64,000 nucleotides of DNA, from assembly GCF_000770585.1 (NCBI RefSeq), contig NZ_JNCF01000012.1, positions 1 to 64,000 of the forward strand, in the 5' to 3' direction. The stretch is from Legionella norrlandica. Lineage in GTDB: Bacteria > Pseudomonadota > Gammaproteobacteria > Legionellales > Legionellaceae. The position numbers and the translations under genes are program-made. Shown here piece by piece: positions 44,450-53,278 of this stretch. Every line of letters begins with the position of its first letter. Positions within the stretch are counted from its first letter, which is position 1. The notes below the pieces were generated by a model that made no database searches, was not told where the DNA came from, and worked only from the letters and a program-made list of their open reading frames with translations.

Positions 44450-45949
44450 TTACATAACCTCTGCGACATTCTGCTCAGATTTGAAAATATCAGACAAACA
44501 ATGTATCACCCTATCGATATCTCTAGAACTCAAATTAGAACCCGACGGAAGGCAAATGCCATGATCAAATAAATAATCGGAAACACTAAATTGCTCATCA
44601 TGAGGATAATATTTGGATCCTGCGAATAAAGGCTGTCTATGCATTGGCTTCCAAGTTCTTCTGGCTTCTATATTAAATGGTTTTAATTGCTCAATAACTT
44701 CTTCAGGCTTTATCTTACTTAATATTGGTTTAATAACCAATGTCGATAACCAATGAGTACTAAACCCATTTTTTATCTCTGGCATCATCTCGATAAATGG
44801 ATAATAATTCAAGGCTTGCTTATATCGATCAAAAATTTCTCGTCTTGCCTTGATACGTTTTTCCAGTACCTTAAGCTGTCCCCGACCTATTCCTGCAAGC
44901 ACATTACTCATGCGATAGTTATAACCAACCACTGTGTGTTCATAATGGGGTACTGGTTCACGTGCTTGTGTTGATAAAAACCTTGCTCTTTGTATTAAAC
45001 TCTCATCTTCAGAAACCAACATTCCACCGCCAGAAGTGGTAATAATTTTATTGCCATTAAACGAAAAAATTCCTAGCTTACCGAAAGTTCCACTATATTT
45101 ATTGTTATAAGTGGCGCCCAAAGACTCCGCAGCATCTTCTATAATTGGAACATTGTATTCGTCGCACAATTTACATAAAGCATCGTAATTGGCGCTTTGC
45201 CCATATAAATTAACAATGATAACGGCTTTGGGCATTTTATTATTTGCTTTACTCTCTTTTAGCGCCCGCTCTAAAGCGACAGGAGACATATTCCAGGTGT
45301 CCAAATCTGAATCAATAAATACTGGAGTAGCTCCTTGATATACGATAGGATTCACAGTCGCTACAAAAGTAAAACTAGATGCAAATACAATATCTCCTGG
45401 TTTTACATCCAATAATACCAGTGCTAAATGAATGGCTGCTGTTCCTGAACTTAAAGCAACAGCGGATTTTATATTAATGTATTCTGCTACTTCTTTTTCA
45501 AAAGAATCCACATTAGGCCCTAACGGAGCCACCCAGTTAGTTGCAAAAGCTTCTTGGACATATTGTTGTTCATGTTCCCCTATATGAGGTGAGGAAAGCA
45601 GAATATTAGAAGACAATTCTCGTCGATGTATTAAACGCACCGGTCGATTATTCTCATCAATAACAGGAATATGATCCAATTCATATTCTTTCATCAAATG
45701 ATAGGCATCTTGAATCGTTGCAGATACTGGGAGTGATTTTGAGGAATGTTCGGATAATTGCTCCAGGGTAGAGTCTAATGTACACCCTTTTAATAATAAT
45801 CGTCTGATATCACCATCAGTAACCGTTCTAATAAAACGTTCATCACTATCTACTAAAAATAACACTCCTTGAGCAGTTGCATCTAGTCTGCCCAAAGCCA
45901 TTTTTAAACTGAAATGTTTATTTACATATAACTCTTTGATAGTAATCAT
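44450..45949 (-). CDS. Two-CBS-domain fused DegT/PglE/LegC-type aminotransferase
   Basis: The 499-aa protein joins two CBS domains (about residues 1-115, with TVTDGDIRRLLLKG and DHIPVIDENNRPV) to a DegT/DnrJ/EryC1 aminotransferase (LSSGTAAIHLAL, EDAAESLGATYNNKYSGT, then FSFNGNKIITTSGGGM with the PLP lysine). It should add the 4-amino group to a UDP-4-keto-6-deoxy-HexNAc, the step before acetylation. The CBS pair resembles the N-terminus of PtmE guanylyltransferases, so the fusion is unusual. The start MITIKEL at 45949 follows AAAGGAAT; a longer frame starts at 45976 inside the acetyltransferase end. Confidence 0.88.
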   Translation of the reverse strand: MITIKELYVNKHFSLKMALGRLDATAQGVLFLVDSDERFIRTVTDGDIRRLLLKGCTLDSTLEQLSEHSSKSLPVSATIQDAYHLMKEYELDHIPVIDENNRPVRLIHRRELSSNILLSSPHIGEHEQQYVQEAFATNWVAPLGPNVDSFEKEVAEYINIKSAVALSSGTAAIHLALVLLDVKPGDIVFASSFTFVATVNPIVYQGATPVFIDSDLDTWNMSPVALERALKESKANNKMPKAVIIVNLYGQSANYDALCKLCDEYNVPIIEDAAESLGATYNNKYSGTFGKLGIFSFNGNKIITTSGGGMLVSEDESLIQRARFLSTQAREPVPHYEHTVVGYNYRMSNVLAGIGRGQLKVLEKRIKARREIFDRYKQALNYYPFIEMMPEIKNGFSTHWLSTLVIKPILSKIKPEEVIEQLKPFNIEARRTWKPMHRQPLFAGSKYYPHDEQFSVSDYLFDHGICLPSGSNLSSRDIDRVIHCLSDIFKSEQNVAEVM

Positions 45950-45959
45950 TTTATTCCTT

Positions 45960-46568
45960 TTATACTGCGGGTACACCTTTCACAGTAGTGTTTTCTTTTA
46001 CATCTCTTACGACTACTGAGCCAGCACCAATTATTGCTCCATCGCCTATAGTCACGCCAGGCAAAATGACTGCTCCAGCCCCGACCAAAACTTGCTCTCC
46101 AACTTTAACTCTTCCGCCTAAGGTACTATTAGGAGCAATATGTGAATAAGAACCCACTATCACCTCATGATCCACAATAGCACTGTGATTGATAATGCAT
46201 CCTTCTCCTACCTCACAATCAGGACCAAGTATTGCTCGTGCTGCGATAAAAGAGCCTAAACCAATGCGCGCAGACTTGGCAATGATGGCAGCAGGATGAA
46301 TAATTGTAAACAAGCTTGTTTTGGAATTCATCAGTTCAATAACATTTTGTCGTGCTTGGTTATTTCCAATACTAACATGAATAAGACCAGCATAATCAAC
46401 CAAACTCTCCGTTGTTGAATCAACCAAAACTCCACATAATTCTTGACCTAATAAATTCTTGTTATCATCGCAAAGCAAAATCTGTAAAGAAGGATGAGTA
46501 ATTGATAGCGCATCAATGACCACTTTACAATGTCCACCACATCCTATTATTTTTAATTTAGTATGCAT
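45960..46568 (-). CDS. PglD/NeuD-like sugar O/N-acetyltransferase
   Basis: A 202-aa left-handed beta-helix enzyme. The N-terminal Rossmann-like part (KIIGCGGHCKVVIDAL) binds the UDP-sugar; the C-terminal half is hexapeptide repeats with NHSAIVDHEVIVG, which carries the catalytic histidine region, and GAGAVILPGVTIGDGAIIGAGSVV. It probably N-acetylates the 4-amino group made by the neighbouring aminotransferase, giving UDP-diNAcBac, the NeuC substrate. Start overlaps the neuC end by 11 bases. Confidence 0.9.
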   Translation of the reverse strand: MHTKLKIIGCGGHCKVVIDALSITHPSLQILLCDDNKNLLGQELCGVLVDSTTESLVDYAGLIHVSIGNNQARQNVIELMNSKTSLFTIIHPAAIIAKSARIGLGSFIAARAILGPDCEVGEGCIINHSAIVDHEVIVGSYSHIAPNSTLGGRVKVGEQVLVGAGAVILPGVTIGDGAIIGAGSVVVRDVKENTTVKGVPAV

Positions 46569-47691
46569 TGCATTTATTCAAAATTTGTGAATTTAAAGGG
46601 ATAGATTTTAATAATTGATAACATCTTTCACTGGTATTTCCATCACCATAGCAATTAGAATATGCCATCTTGGGTTTAGATAACGCTTCTTGTAGGCCAG
46701 CTAGAACAGCATCGTACGTCACATCAACATCGATGACATTGTCACTACGCTCTCGTAAATTTTGCCTGCTCCCAACATTAACAACTATTAAATTAAAAGA
46801 AGCCGCTTCTATGATACCACTGCTCGAATTACCTAACATCACATCAGCATTTGCCAGACAATCTATAAACTCTGCTCGATATAAATGCTTAATAATTCTA
46901 ACATCCGGATGATGAATAAACTCCTGAATGGCCTCTCTAATTAAATGCCCGCCAGTATCAGAATTTGGCTCCAAGCAAATAATTTGTAAATCAGATGCGA
47001 GTGCTGCCCGAATCACGCCTTGGAATTGGATTTTAATAGTGTCAATTTCCTGGACAACTGGATGGTAAATCAACAAACAGATTTTCTTATTAGGATCAAA
47101 TCCATATCGTTGATTAAATACATTTCGTGAAGCCGTTTTATATTGTTTGATTTCGTCCAGACCTGGCGCACCTACTTGAAAAATGGTTTCTCTTTTTTCT
47201 CCCATTCTAATCAAACGTTGTTTAGATACTTCTGTGGCAACAAAATGATAATGGGATAATTTAGAAATAGCATGCCTTACCATTTCATCAACAGTTCCGG
47301 AGCGTTCGCCTCCATGCAGATGCACTACTGGAATATTTAAATGAACAGCAGCGATTGCCGCAGCCAGCATTTCTCCGCGATCACCTAATAATAAAATAAT
47401 ATCAGGGCTTTCTCTTTCAAATACTTCAGTTAAGCCCAACAGTTCATGTCCGATAGCTTTCGCCATAGAACCATGTTGAGTATTAACAACATCCACGGGA
47501 ATGATACCGCATATTGGAAACCGATCTGCTTTAATTTCATCAACTGTGTTCCCATATAGTGCATCGAGATGCATACTCGTGACACAAATCGATAAATCGA
47601 TGTCTTCTGCCTCATGCAACTTTTTAAGCACTTCTCGCATCAACCCGTAATCAGCGCGTGTGCCACTAACATAAATTATTTTTCTTGTCAT
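46558..47691 (-). CDS. neuC: UDP-N,N'-diacetylbacillosamine 2-epimerase (hydrolysing)
   Basis: NeuC removes UDP and inverts C2, giving 2,4-diacetamido-2,4,6-trideoxymannose, the sugar used by NeuB. The 377-aa protein has the GT-B-like epimerase plan: VSGTRADYGLM, LLGDRGEMLAAA, HLHGGERSGTVDE, and NSSSGIIEAASFN near the UDP site. The L. pneumophila enzyme is reported to act on the diacetylbacillosamine compound. It overlaps neuB by 4 bases. Confidence 0.95.
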   Translation of the reverse strand: MTRKIIYVSGTRADYGLMREVLKKLHEAEDIDLSICVTSMHLDALYGNTVDEIKADRFPICGIIPVDVVNTQHGSMAKAIGHELLGLTEVFERESPDIILLLGDRGEMLAAAIAAVHLNIPVVHLHGGERSGTVDEMVRHAISKLSHYHFVATEVSKQRLIRMGEKRETIFQVGAPGLDEIKQYKTASRNVFNQRYGFDPNKKICLLIYHPVVQEIDTIKIQFQGVIRAALASDLQIICLEPNSDTGGHLIREAIQEFIHHPDVRIIKHLYRAEFIDCLANADVMLGNSSSGIIEAASFNLIVVNVGSRQNLRERSDNVIDVDVTYDAVLAGLQEALSKPKMAYSNCYGDGNTSERCYQLLKSIPLNSQILNKCNAY

Positions 47692-48713
47692 TGCGCTTCA
47701 ATATGTTCCCATAATAAAGTACTACCTGCAGGCAAACTCTGACACAATCGTGCGCCCACAACTTTTGAAATTTCTGAAGGAGCTATTCCTGTACCTGGTC
47801 TTAATAAGATCAAGTCATCTTTACTGATTTGAGCTCCTTTTAACAAATCATGCTTTAAGGTCACACTCCTTCTTACCAAAGCTCTTATAGGTAATTCATT
47901 ATCCGATGGTTTTTTCTCTCCATCACCTAAAACGGTTTCAACCTCTCTAATAGATTGCACCAAATTTTTCATTTCCTCTGGATTCATAGAGGCAAGATGA
48001 TCTGGTCCTGGAAGCGATTTATCCATTGTAAAATGCTTTTCTATTACACAAGCGCCCATTCCTACAGCTAATGTTGGTACCAAGATACCCAATGTATGAT
48101 CCGAATACCCCACTGGCAATTGAAATGCGTTAGCTAAAGTTTGCATGGCTTTCAAATTTACGTCTTGATAAGCAGCCGGATAATTAGAAGTGCAATGCAG
48201 CAAAACCAGATAATCTGATAAAGAGTTCCCATAATATGGCTTTACTGTATCTATGGCCACTCTTACTTCTTCCAAATCACACATCCCTGTTGAGATAATT
48301 AAAGGTAATTTTTTACTAGCACAATGTTGTAAATAAGGTATATTGGTAATTTCACCAGAAGGGATTTTTAACCTTTTTACCCCTAATGAAATAAGAAAAT
48401 CGATGCTTTGTTCATCAAAGCCAGTTGACATAAATTCAATGCCCAGTGAATTGGCCAATTCACTTAATAAATAATGATCATCTTCTGAAAGCTCCAATGC
48501 TTTAAGCATTTCATATTGTGTTGCAGACTCTGGCGCATTATTTTTTTGATATTCTGCTTTCCCTACTGTTTTATTAACTAAGGTATCGGCTTTAAAAGTT
48601 TGAAATTTTACTGCATCTGCTCCGGACTCCTGTGCAGCATGTATCAATTCTTTCGCAAGCTGAAGGTCACCATTATGATTTACCCCTGCTTCTGCAATTA
48701 TAAAACAATTCAT
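47688..48713 (-). CDS. neuB: N,N'-diacetyllegionaminic acid synthase
   Basis: NeuB condenses phosphoenolpyruvate with the C6 amino sugar to make legionaminic acid. The 341-aa protein has IAEAGVNHNGDLQLAKELI, KFQTFKADTLV, STGMCDLEEV, LHCTSNYPA, GYSDHTLGI, VIEKHFTMDKSLPGPDHLAS and a C-terminal SAF domain (RSVTLKHDLLKGAQIS). It keeps the metal-ligand histidines, in contrast to the second copy at 26352. It is coupled to neuA and neuC by 4-base overlaps. Confidence 0.95.
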   Translation of the reverse strand: MNCFIIAEAGVNHNGDLQLAKELIHAAQESGADAVKFQTFKADTLVNKTVGKAEYQKNNAPESATQYEMLKALELSEDDHYLLSELANSLGIEFMSTGFDEQSIDFLISLGVKRLKIPSGEITNIPYLQHCASKKLPLIISTGMCDLEEVRVAIDTVKPYYGNSLSDYLVLLHCTSNYPAAYQDVNLKAMQTLANAFQLPVGYSDHTLGILVPTLAVGMGACVIEKHFTMDKSLPGPDHLASMNPEEMKNLVQSIREVETVLGDGEKKPSDNELPIRALVRRSVTLKHDLLKGAQISKDDLILLRPGTGIAPSEISKVVGARLCQSLPAGSTLLWEHIEAQ

Positions 48714-49408
48714 AATAGTATCTCTTCTTTAAGTTCTATTAATTTTTCTACTAAAGCCCAATCCATCAATGTATCAACATCTATAGATTCACTTGGACTA
48801 TCCATAAGTAAGGCTTTGGTGGGATCACTATAAAATGACTTATTAGACATTATCTGCTTAGCAGTAGCTATATAAATTGCACCATTTAATTTAAAAATGG
48901 GTTCACTGTCTTCAGAAATTTCGGATGTTTTAAAAATATTAGGAAGACATAAGTTACCTTGATCATCTAATGTTCTGTACCATGAAGGTTTGAAGTTTAC
49001 TTTATTAATTGATACAACACTATGGCCTATCTCCTTGTGCATTAGAACTGCCCTGCTTATTGTCTCAGGTTTTCTAAAAGGGGAAGTAGGTTGTAATAAT
49101 AAGACGCTATCAAAATATACATTTATTTTTTTATATTTATCCAATAAGTCAATCACAGCATCCACTACATTGGCTGAATCATCCGCTAAACACTCAGGTC
49201 TTAGCCAAGGAACAGAAGCTCCATATTGTATTGCAATATCTGCTATTTCCTGACTATCGGTAGAAACTACGATTTGGTCACAGCAATTTGCTTGGAGAGC
49301 AGCCTTAATAGTGTGTGCAATGAGTGGTTTACCAGAAAGCAATTTTATATTTTTTCCAGGCAGTCTTTTGGAGCCAGCTCTAGCTGGTATTATGGCTAAT
49401 ACTCTCAC
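48710..49408 (-). CDS. neuA: CMP-legionaminic acid synthetase (acylneuraminate cytidylyltransferase)
   Basis: NeuA joins CMP to legionaminic acid, the donor for LPS polymerisation. The 232-aa protein has IIPARAGSKRLPGKNIKLLSGKP, IVVSTDSQEIAD, LLQPTSPFRKP and DVDTLMDW with the metal-binding acids. It overlaps neuB by 4 bases and follows hisH by 10. It is one of three CMP-sugar synthetases in the window and the one that belongs with NeuB and NeuC. Confidence 0.95.
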   Translation of the reverse strand: MRVLAIIPARAGSKRLPGKNIKLLSGKPLIAHTIKAALQANCCDQIVVSTDSQEIADIAIQYGASVPWLRPECLADDSANVVDAVIDLLDKYKKINVYFDSVLLLQPTSPFRKPETISRAVLMHKEIGHSVVSINKVNFKPSWYRTLDDQGNLCLPNIFKTSEISEDSEPIFKLNGAIYIATAKQIMSNKSFYSDPTKALLMDSPSESIDVDTLMDWALVEKLIELKEEILL

Positions 49409-49418
49409 TTCATGTATC

Positions 49419-50060
49419 CTAAATTTGTAAAAATTGCTTGATGATTTCTAACCCTACTTCTCCACTTTTTTCCGGATGAAACTGACATCCATAAATATTC
49501 TCATCTTTTATTACAGCACTAATTGCCTGGCCATCGTATAAAGTATCCGCTAATCGTTTCTTAGGATCGCTTGGCACAACCATATAGGAGTGTACGAAAT
49601 ATACAGATGAATTGGCGGGCACATTTTTTAATAGGGTGTCGGACCAATTTTCGCCATAAGAAGTGGTAACCAATTTATTCCAGCCAATATGTGGAATTTT
49701 ATGTCGTTGTCCGTCAATCCCATGCAATGGGATGCTTACTACTTCTCCAGTGATTAAATCAAGTCCATCATGTTCACCAAATTCCATGCTCTTAGTCAGC
49801 ATCAATTGCATACCAAGACAAATCCCTAAAAAAGGCTTGCCACTCCGTGAGAATTGTTTAATGGGATCTACAAAATTTAAATCAACTAATCCCTTCATTC
49901 CATCCGCGAACGCCCCTACTCCAGGTAAAACTAATCGATCAGCTTTCATAATGTCTTCTGGAGTATTTACTAAATTAACTGAGGCATCAAAATAGTGAAA
50001 TGCTCTTGCTACGCTTAATAAATTACCAATACCATAGTCTACAATTGAAACTGAACTCAT
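49419..50060 (-). CDS. hisH: Glutaminase subunit (HisH-type) for sugar amidination
   Basis: A class I glutamine amidotransferase of 213 aa with the nucleophile in GICLGMQLM and the His and Glu in CQFHPEKSG. It feeds ammonia to HisF and so to the WbpG/PtmG-type protein. Its place in an LPS locus and next to the amidotransferase argues that it is the sugar-modifying paralogue and not the histidine-pathway enzyme. It overlaps hisF by 4 bases. Confidence 0.9.
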   Translation of the reverse strand: MSSVSIVDYGIGNLLSVARAFHYFDASVNLVNTPEDIMKADRLVLPGVGAFADGMKGLVDLNFVDPIKQFSRSGKPFLGICLGMQLMLTKSMEFGEHDGLDLITGEVVSIPLHGIDGQRHKIPHIGWNKLVTTSYGENWSDTLLKNVPANSSVYFVHSYMVVPSDPKKRLADTLYDGQAISAVIKDENIYGCQFHPEKSGEVGLEIIKQFLQI

Positions 50061-50817
50061 ACCGTTCTCACATGAATACCTTTAGCTAATGCATAATTTC
50101 GAATTTCGGACAAATCAAGTCGCTTATAATGCAATACATCAGCCATTGCAACAGCATCCGCCTTAGCACCATAAACCACATGAGTCAAATCTTCCAAACA
50201 TCCCATTCCACCACTTGCAATCACTGGAATTGAAACCGCTTCAGACACTTGTTTCACTAATTCCAAATCAAACCCCTTGCGTGTACCTTCCTGATCGATG
50301 GAGGTTAATAATATTTCACCCGCTCCAAACTCCTCTCCATTAGTGGCCCAGTCGACAACATCCATACCTGTATGTTCTCGACCATTATCTGTCATTACTT
50401 CCCATCTGCCATTTGGAGTTCTCTTAGCTTCGATTGATAAGACCATGCATTGTGAACCAAATCTTCTCGCTATATCGGAGATAAGACTAGGATTTTTTGT
50501 TGCAGCAGTATTAACAGCCACTTTATCTGCCCCACAACGCAGCAATTGCTTTACGTCATCAACACTCCGAATCCCTCCTCCAACAGTGATTGGGATAAAA
50601 ACATTTTCAGCGGTAATTTTTACAATTTCTGACAAATTATTTCGCCCATACAAAGAAGCGACTGTATCCATATATATTAATTCATCAGCACCTTGAGCAT
50701 AGTAATGCATGGCATATTCATTGGGATTTCCAACTACTCTTAGGCCTTCTAAATGTACCCCTTTTATTAAATTGGGACCTTGATATCAAGCCTTGCAATC
50801 AATCGAACATTGCTCAT
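50057..50817 (-). CDS. hisF: HisF-type cyclase subunit for sugar amidination, frameshifted
   Basis: A TIM-barrel protein with the HisF start MSNVRLIARLDIK (ATG 50817, 1 base overlap with the amidotransferase stop). It then breaks: adding one G near 50776-50780 turns KVPI-stop into KGPNLIKGVHLEGL and joins the main frame (YYAQGADELIYMD, GGGIRSVDDV, DKVAVNTAA, ASGGMGC). The restored protein is about 253 aa. It passes ammonia from HisH through the barrel, here to the WbpG/PtmG protein. The first strand carries the catalytic-type aspartate. Confidence 0.9.
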
Positions 50818-52166
50818 CAAACAGTCTCCAAATATTCACCAATCATCTTTTCAAGATTGGTTACCTGATACCGTAATTTCCACTGTCCATCTTCTTTTCT
50901 CCATAAATGGGGGGATCTGAAAGTATCTGCTAAAGCCATAAAATAAGCTCTGTCCATAATCGGTTGCTCAAACATTGTAGAAGCAACAGGAAATTCTTTA
51001 GGATTGATACTTAAATACTGAAAAATTTCTTCAGCAAAACGTTCAGGAAACTCTTGATCAAAACGCTTCACCAAGGAAACCCCCTCTTCGCGAGTGATAT
51101 CCCCTGAGCGTATCTCTTGTGAAGCATCGTATGTTGCTCTTCCTATCCCGAATTTAGTTAAGGTAGTGTAGTAATGAAAATCATCAATCTTGTCATCAAT
51201 ACTATTATATTTACTATAAGTTCCAGGAGTTCGTTCGGGAGAAGCCTCAAATCCCCCATGTTCTACAGCATAATAATAACAACTTTGGGGATGCCACTTT
51301 AGGTAATATCCTAAATAATGCACTTCCACCTTCTGTTCTTCAATTTGTTGCGGATCAGCAGGTAAATAAGCGTCTAAATCATTATCATTTAAACCAAAAT
51401 CACTTTTTAATTCTTGGACAGAAGTACCACCTAAAAAGATTTTACTTTTATCTTCTGCAGTAAAATATTTCCAGTCTCTTTTAGCAGACTCAGTATCTGC
51501 AATAGGATTACCATACTCGGCTTCATTTTCACCATAAATTACCAATTTGATTTTATGTAATAACGCCATTTTAGGTGCATAGGCTTTTTGACCTATCATA
51601 AACGGTTGAAAAGGGTGGAATAAATTTTCAACCGCAAGTCTAGTTAATAATCTATGCACTTTTCCATTAGGTGTGAATAAATAATTATCAAAACCAGCAT
51701 GTATCCATGCTTGAAAATTTCTCCAACCCCAAGGAGTATACATATGAGGAGCCCAAGTTACTGTCAATGGATTCATACCATATTTATACTTTAAGATATG
51801 GGCGGCATAAAAACTATCTTTTCCTCCAGAACCTGGAACAACGCAATCATAAGAACCATCATTGCTTCTATATCGATCACAAAGCTCTTGCAATTGCTTT
51901 TCACGTCCCTTCCAATCGATGATTGATTTTTTTCGTTCTGCTACACGGCAAGCATCACAAATACCATTTTCATCAAAATGTATAGTGAGTTTCTTGGATT
52001 CTTTTTTATGTTCATACTCAACAGCAGAATTAGGTCTTTGATTTGAAATAACACAACTTCTGCAAAATTCCACCTTATTGGGTAACCCATATTTAGCTTG
52101 AAGCTTCTCTGCAGGAAGCTGAAAACTTGCTATATCTATAGGCTTTGGTGCGTAAATTTTGCTCAT
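50817..52166 (-). CDS. N-acetyl sugar amidotransferase (WbpG/PseA/PtmG family), copy 1
   Basis: The first gene of the minus-strand LPS transcript, 449 aa. It has the same build as the copy at 29179: CRSCVIS and CDACRVAE cysteine pairs, PP-loop PGSGGKDSF, TWAPHMYT, GFDNYLFTPNG and a long conserved C-terminal half. With HisF and HisH, encoded next and overlapping, it should form the acetamidino group of 5-acetamidino-legionaminic acid, the sugar known in L. pneumophila O-chains. The ATG at 52166 follows ATAGGAATTGAT. Confidence 0.9.
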   Translation of the reverse strand: MSKIYAPKPIDIASFQLPAEKLQAKYGLPNKVEFCRSCVISNQRPNSAVEYEHKKESKKLTIHFDENGICDACRVAERKKSIIDWKGREKQLQELCDRYRSNDGSYDCVVPGSGGKDSFYAAHILKYKYGMNPLTVTWAPHMYTPWGWRNFQAWIHAGFDNYLFTPNGKVHRLLTRLAVENLFHPFQPFMIGQKAYAPKMALLHKIKLVIYGENEAEYGNPIADTESAKRDWKYFTAEDKSKIFLGGTSVQELKSDFGLNDNDLDAYLPADPQQIEEQKVEVHYLGYYLKWHPQSCYYYAVEHGGFEASPERTPGTYSKYNSIDDKIDDFHYYTTLTKFGIGRATYDASQEIRSGDITREEGVSLVKRFDQEFPERFAEEIFQYLSINPKEFPVASTMFEQPIMDRAYFMALADTFRSPHLWRKEDGQWKLRYQVTNLEKMIGEYLETV

Positions 52167-52207
52167 ATCAATTCCTATCCGGACATTAGTTATTTAATAA
52201 AAACGGC

Positions 52208-52236
52208 AGTATACAATAAAAATCTCAGGTATTAAA
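52208..52236 (-). promoter_or_regulatory. Candidate promoter of the minus-strand LPS operon
   Basis: On the minus strand TTTAAT (52236-52231) and TATACT (52213-52208) are separated by 17 bases, the spacing of a sigma-70-type promoter. The -10 matches five of six bases, the -35 is weak. It lies about 40 bases before the start of the first LPS gene. Confidence 0.4.
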
Positions 52237-52292
52237 CAAGTCCTATTTTCAGAAGCTAAATCGTATAAAACAAAAATTCTTAAAATCAATAG

Positions 52293-52321
52293 TCGCCAAC
52301 TACTCCTTTTAGAGATATACT
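52293..52321 (+). promoter_or_regulatory. Candidate promoter of the methyltransferase gene
   Basis: TCGCCA (52293-52298) and TATACT (52316-52321) are 17 bases apart on the plus strand, matching four and five of the six consensus bases. The gene starts at 52352 with TAGGAATT as a ribosome site, so the leader would be about 25 bases. It is divergent from the LPS operon promoter. Confidence 0.4.
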
Positions 52322-52351
52322 CGATGAATCGAATTAAAGTAGGAATTTTGC

Positions 52352-53170
52352 ATGACCTTGAAGGCCATGTATAACCAAATTGCTGAAAATTATGCAACGG
52401 CTAATCGCTTTGGTTCTATTAGCGAAAGTCATCACGTTGCCATTGAACAGATCAAAAAATTTCATTTGGGATTAAAGCCCCATTATAAAGTTCTTGATCT
52501 GGGCGTTGGTAATGGTTCTTTTTTACAAAAATTACATCAGTTAATGCCAAAAGCAGATTTCACAGGAATTGATGTATCATCAGAAATGTTGAAACGAGCG
52601 AGTAAAGTGCTTCCTCTAACCACTATTGAAGGCAGTGCCGCCGAAGCAAATAAATTTTTGCCTGCCCATAGTCAAGATCTGGTTGTGGCCCATTTCATCA
52701 ACGCCTATATTCCAATTAACGTACTCTTTGATGAAGCAAGATACTTAACTCGTGCCAATGGACATTTTTCTTTGATCACAACCACTTATGATTCATTTCC
52801 TGTGGCTCAGCAGCAACTAGCTCAGTTTATTGCTCAAGATACAATCTTAAGTAGGGTTGTTGGCCATTATTATAAATCTATAATTAAAAATACCACTGTT
52901 GCCACCAATCGTGAGGAACTTTTGCTGTCTTTTAAACAACACCAATTCGATACCCTGAATCATCAACGTATTGAAATACCCATCACACTTAATAATATAG
53001 ATGAATTAGCCTTGTTTGGGATTGAAGGCACATGGTTTCTTAATACCTTATCTATACGGATGCTACCGAAGTATTTTTTAATTCAGCGTCTTAAAAGGCT
53101 TTTCAGCAAAATATTTACATTCCCTTATCATGACACCCATATTATTGATGTAGTTCTTGCCAAGAAATGA
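52352..53170 (+). CDS. Class I SAM-dependent methyltransferase
   Basis: The 272-aa protein has VLDLGVGNGSFLQKL (SAM loop, about residues 49-63), GIDVSSEML and IEGSAAEANKF, all typical of class I methyltransferases of the Methyltransf_11/25 type. It begins at ATG 52352 after TAGGAATTTTGC. It is divergent from the LPS operon and followed by a POT transporter, so it may be unrelated to LPS. The substrate cannot be told; a small molecule is more likely than a protein or RNA because there is no extra domain. Confidence 0.8.
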   Translation: MTLKAMYNQIAENYATANRFGSISESHHVAIEQIKKFHLGLKPHYKVLDLGVGNGSFLQKLHQLMPKADFTGIDVSSEMLKRASKVLPLTTIEGSAAEANKFLPAHSQDLVVAHFINAYIPINVLFDEARYLTRANGHFSLITTTYDSFPVAQQQLAQFIAQDTILSRVVGHYYKSIIKNTTVATNREELLLSFKQHQFDTLNHQRIEIPITLNNIDELALFGIEGTWFLNTLSIRMLPKYFLIQRLKRLFSKIFTFPYHDTHIIDVVLAKK

Positions 53171-53278
53171 TAACCTTGAATTGTAGCTTAAGATTATAAC
53201 CTAATGGCAAAGTGCTCCATGGATTAATATTGAGTCATGAGCTCGGCCTATGTTAACCAATTGATATCAGGATGAGGT

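Noticed and set aside
50057-50817. Histidine biosynthesis hisF/hisH
   Set aside because: No other histidine genes are near, and both overlap the sugar amidotransferase, so they belong to sugar amidination.
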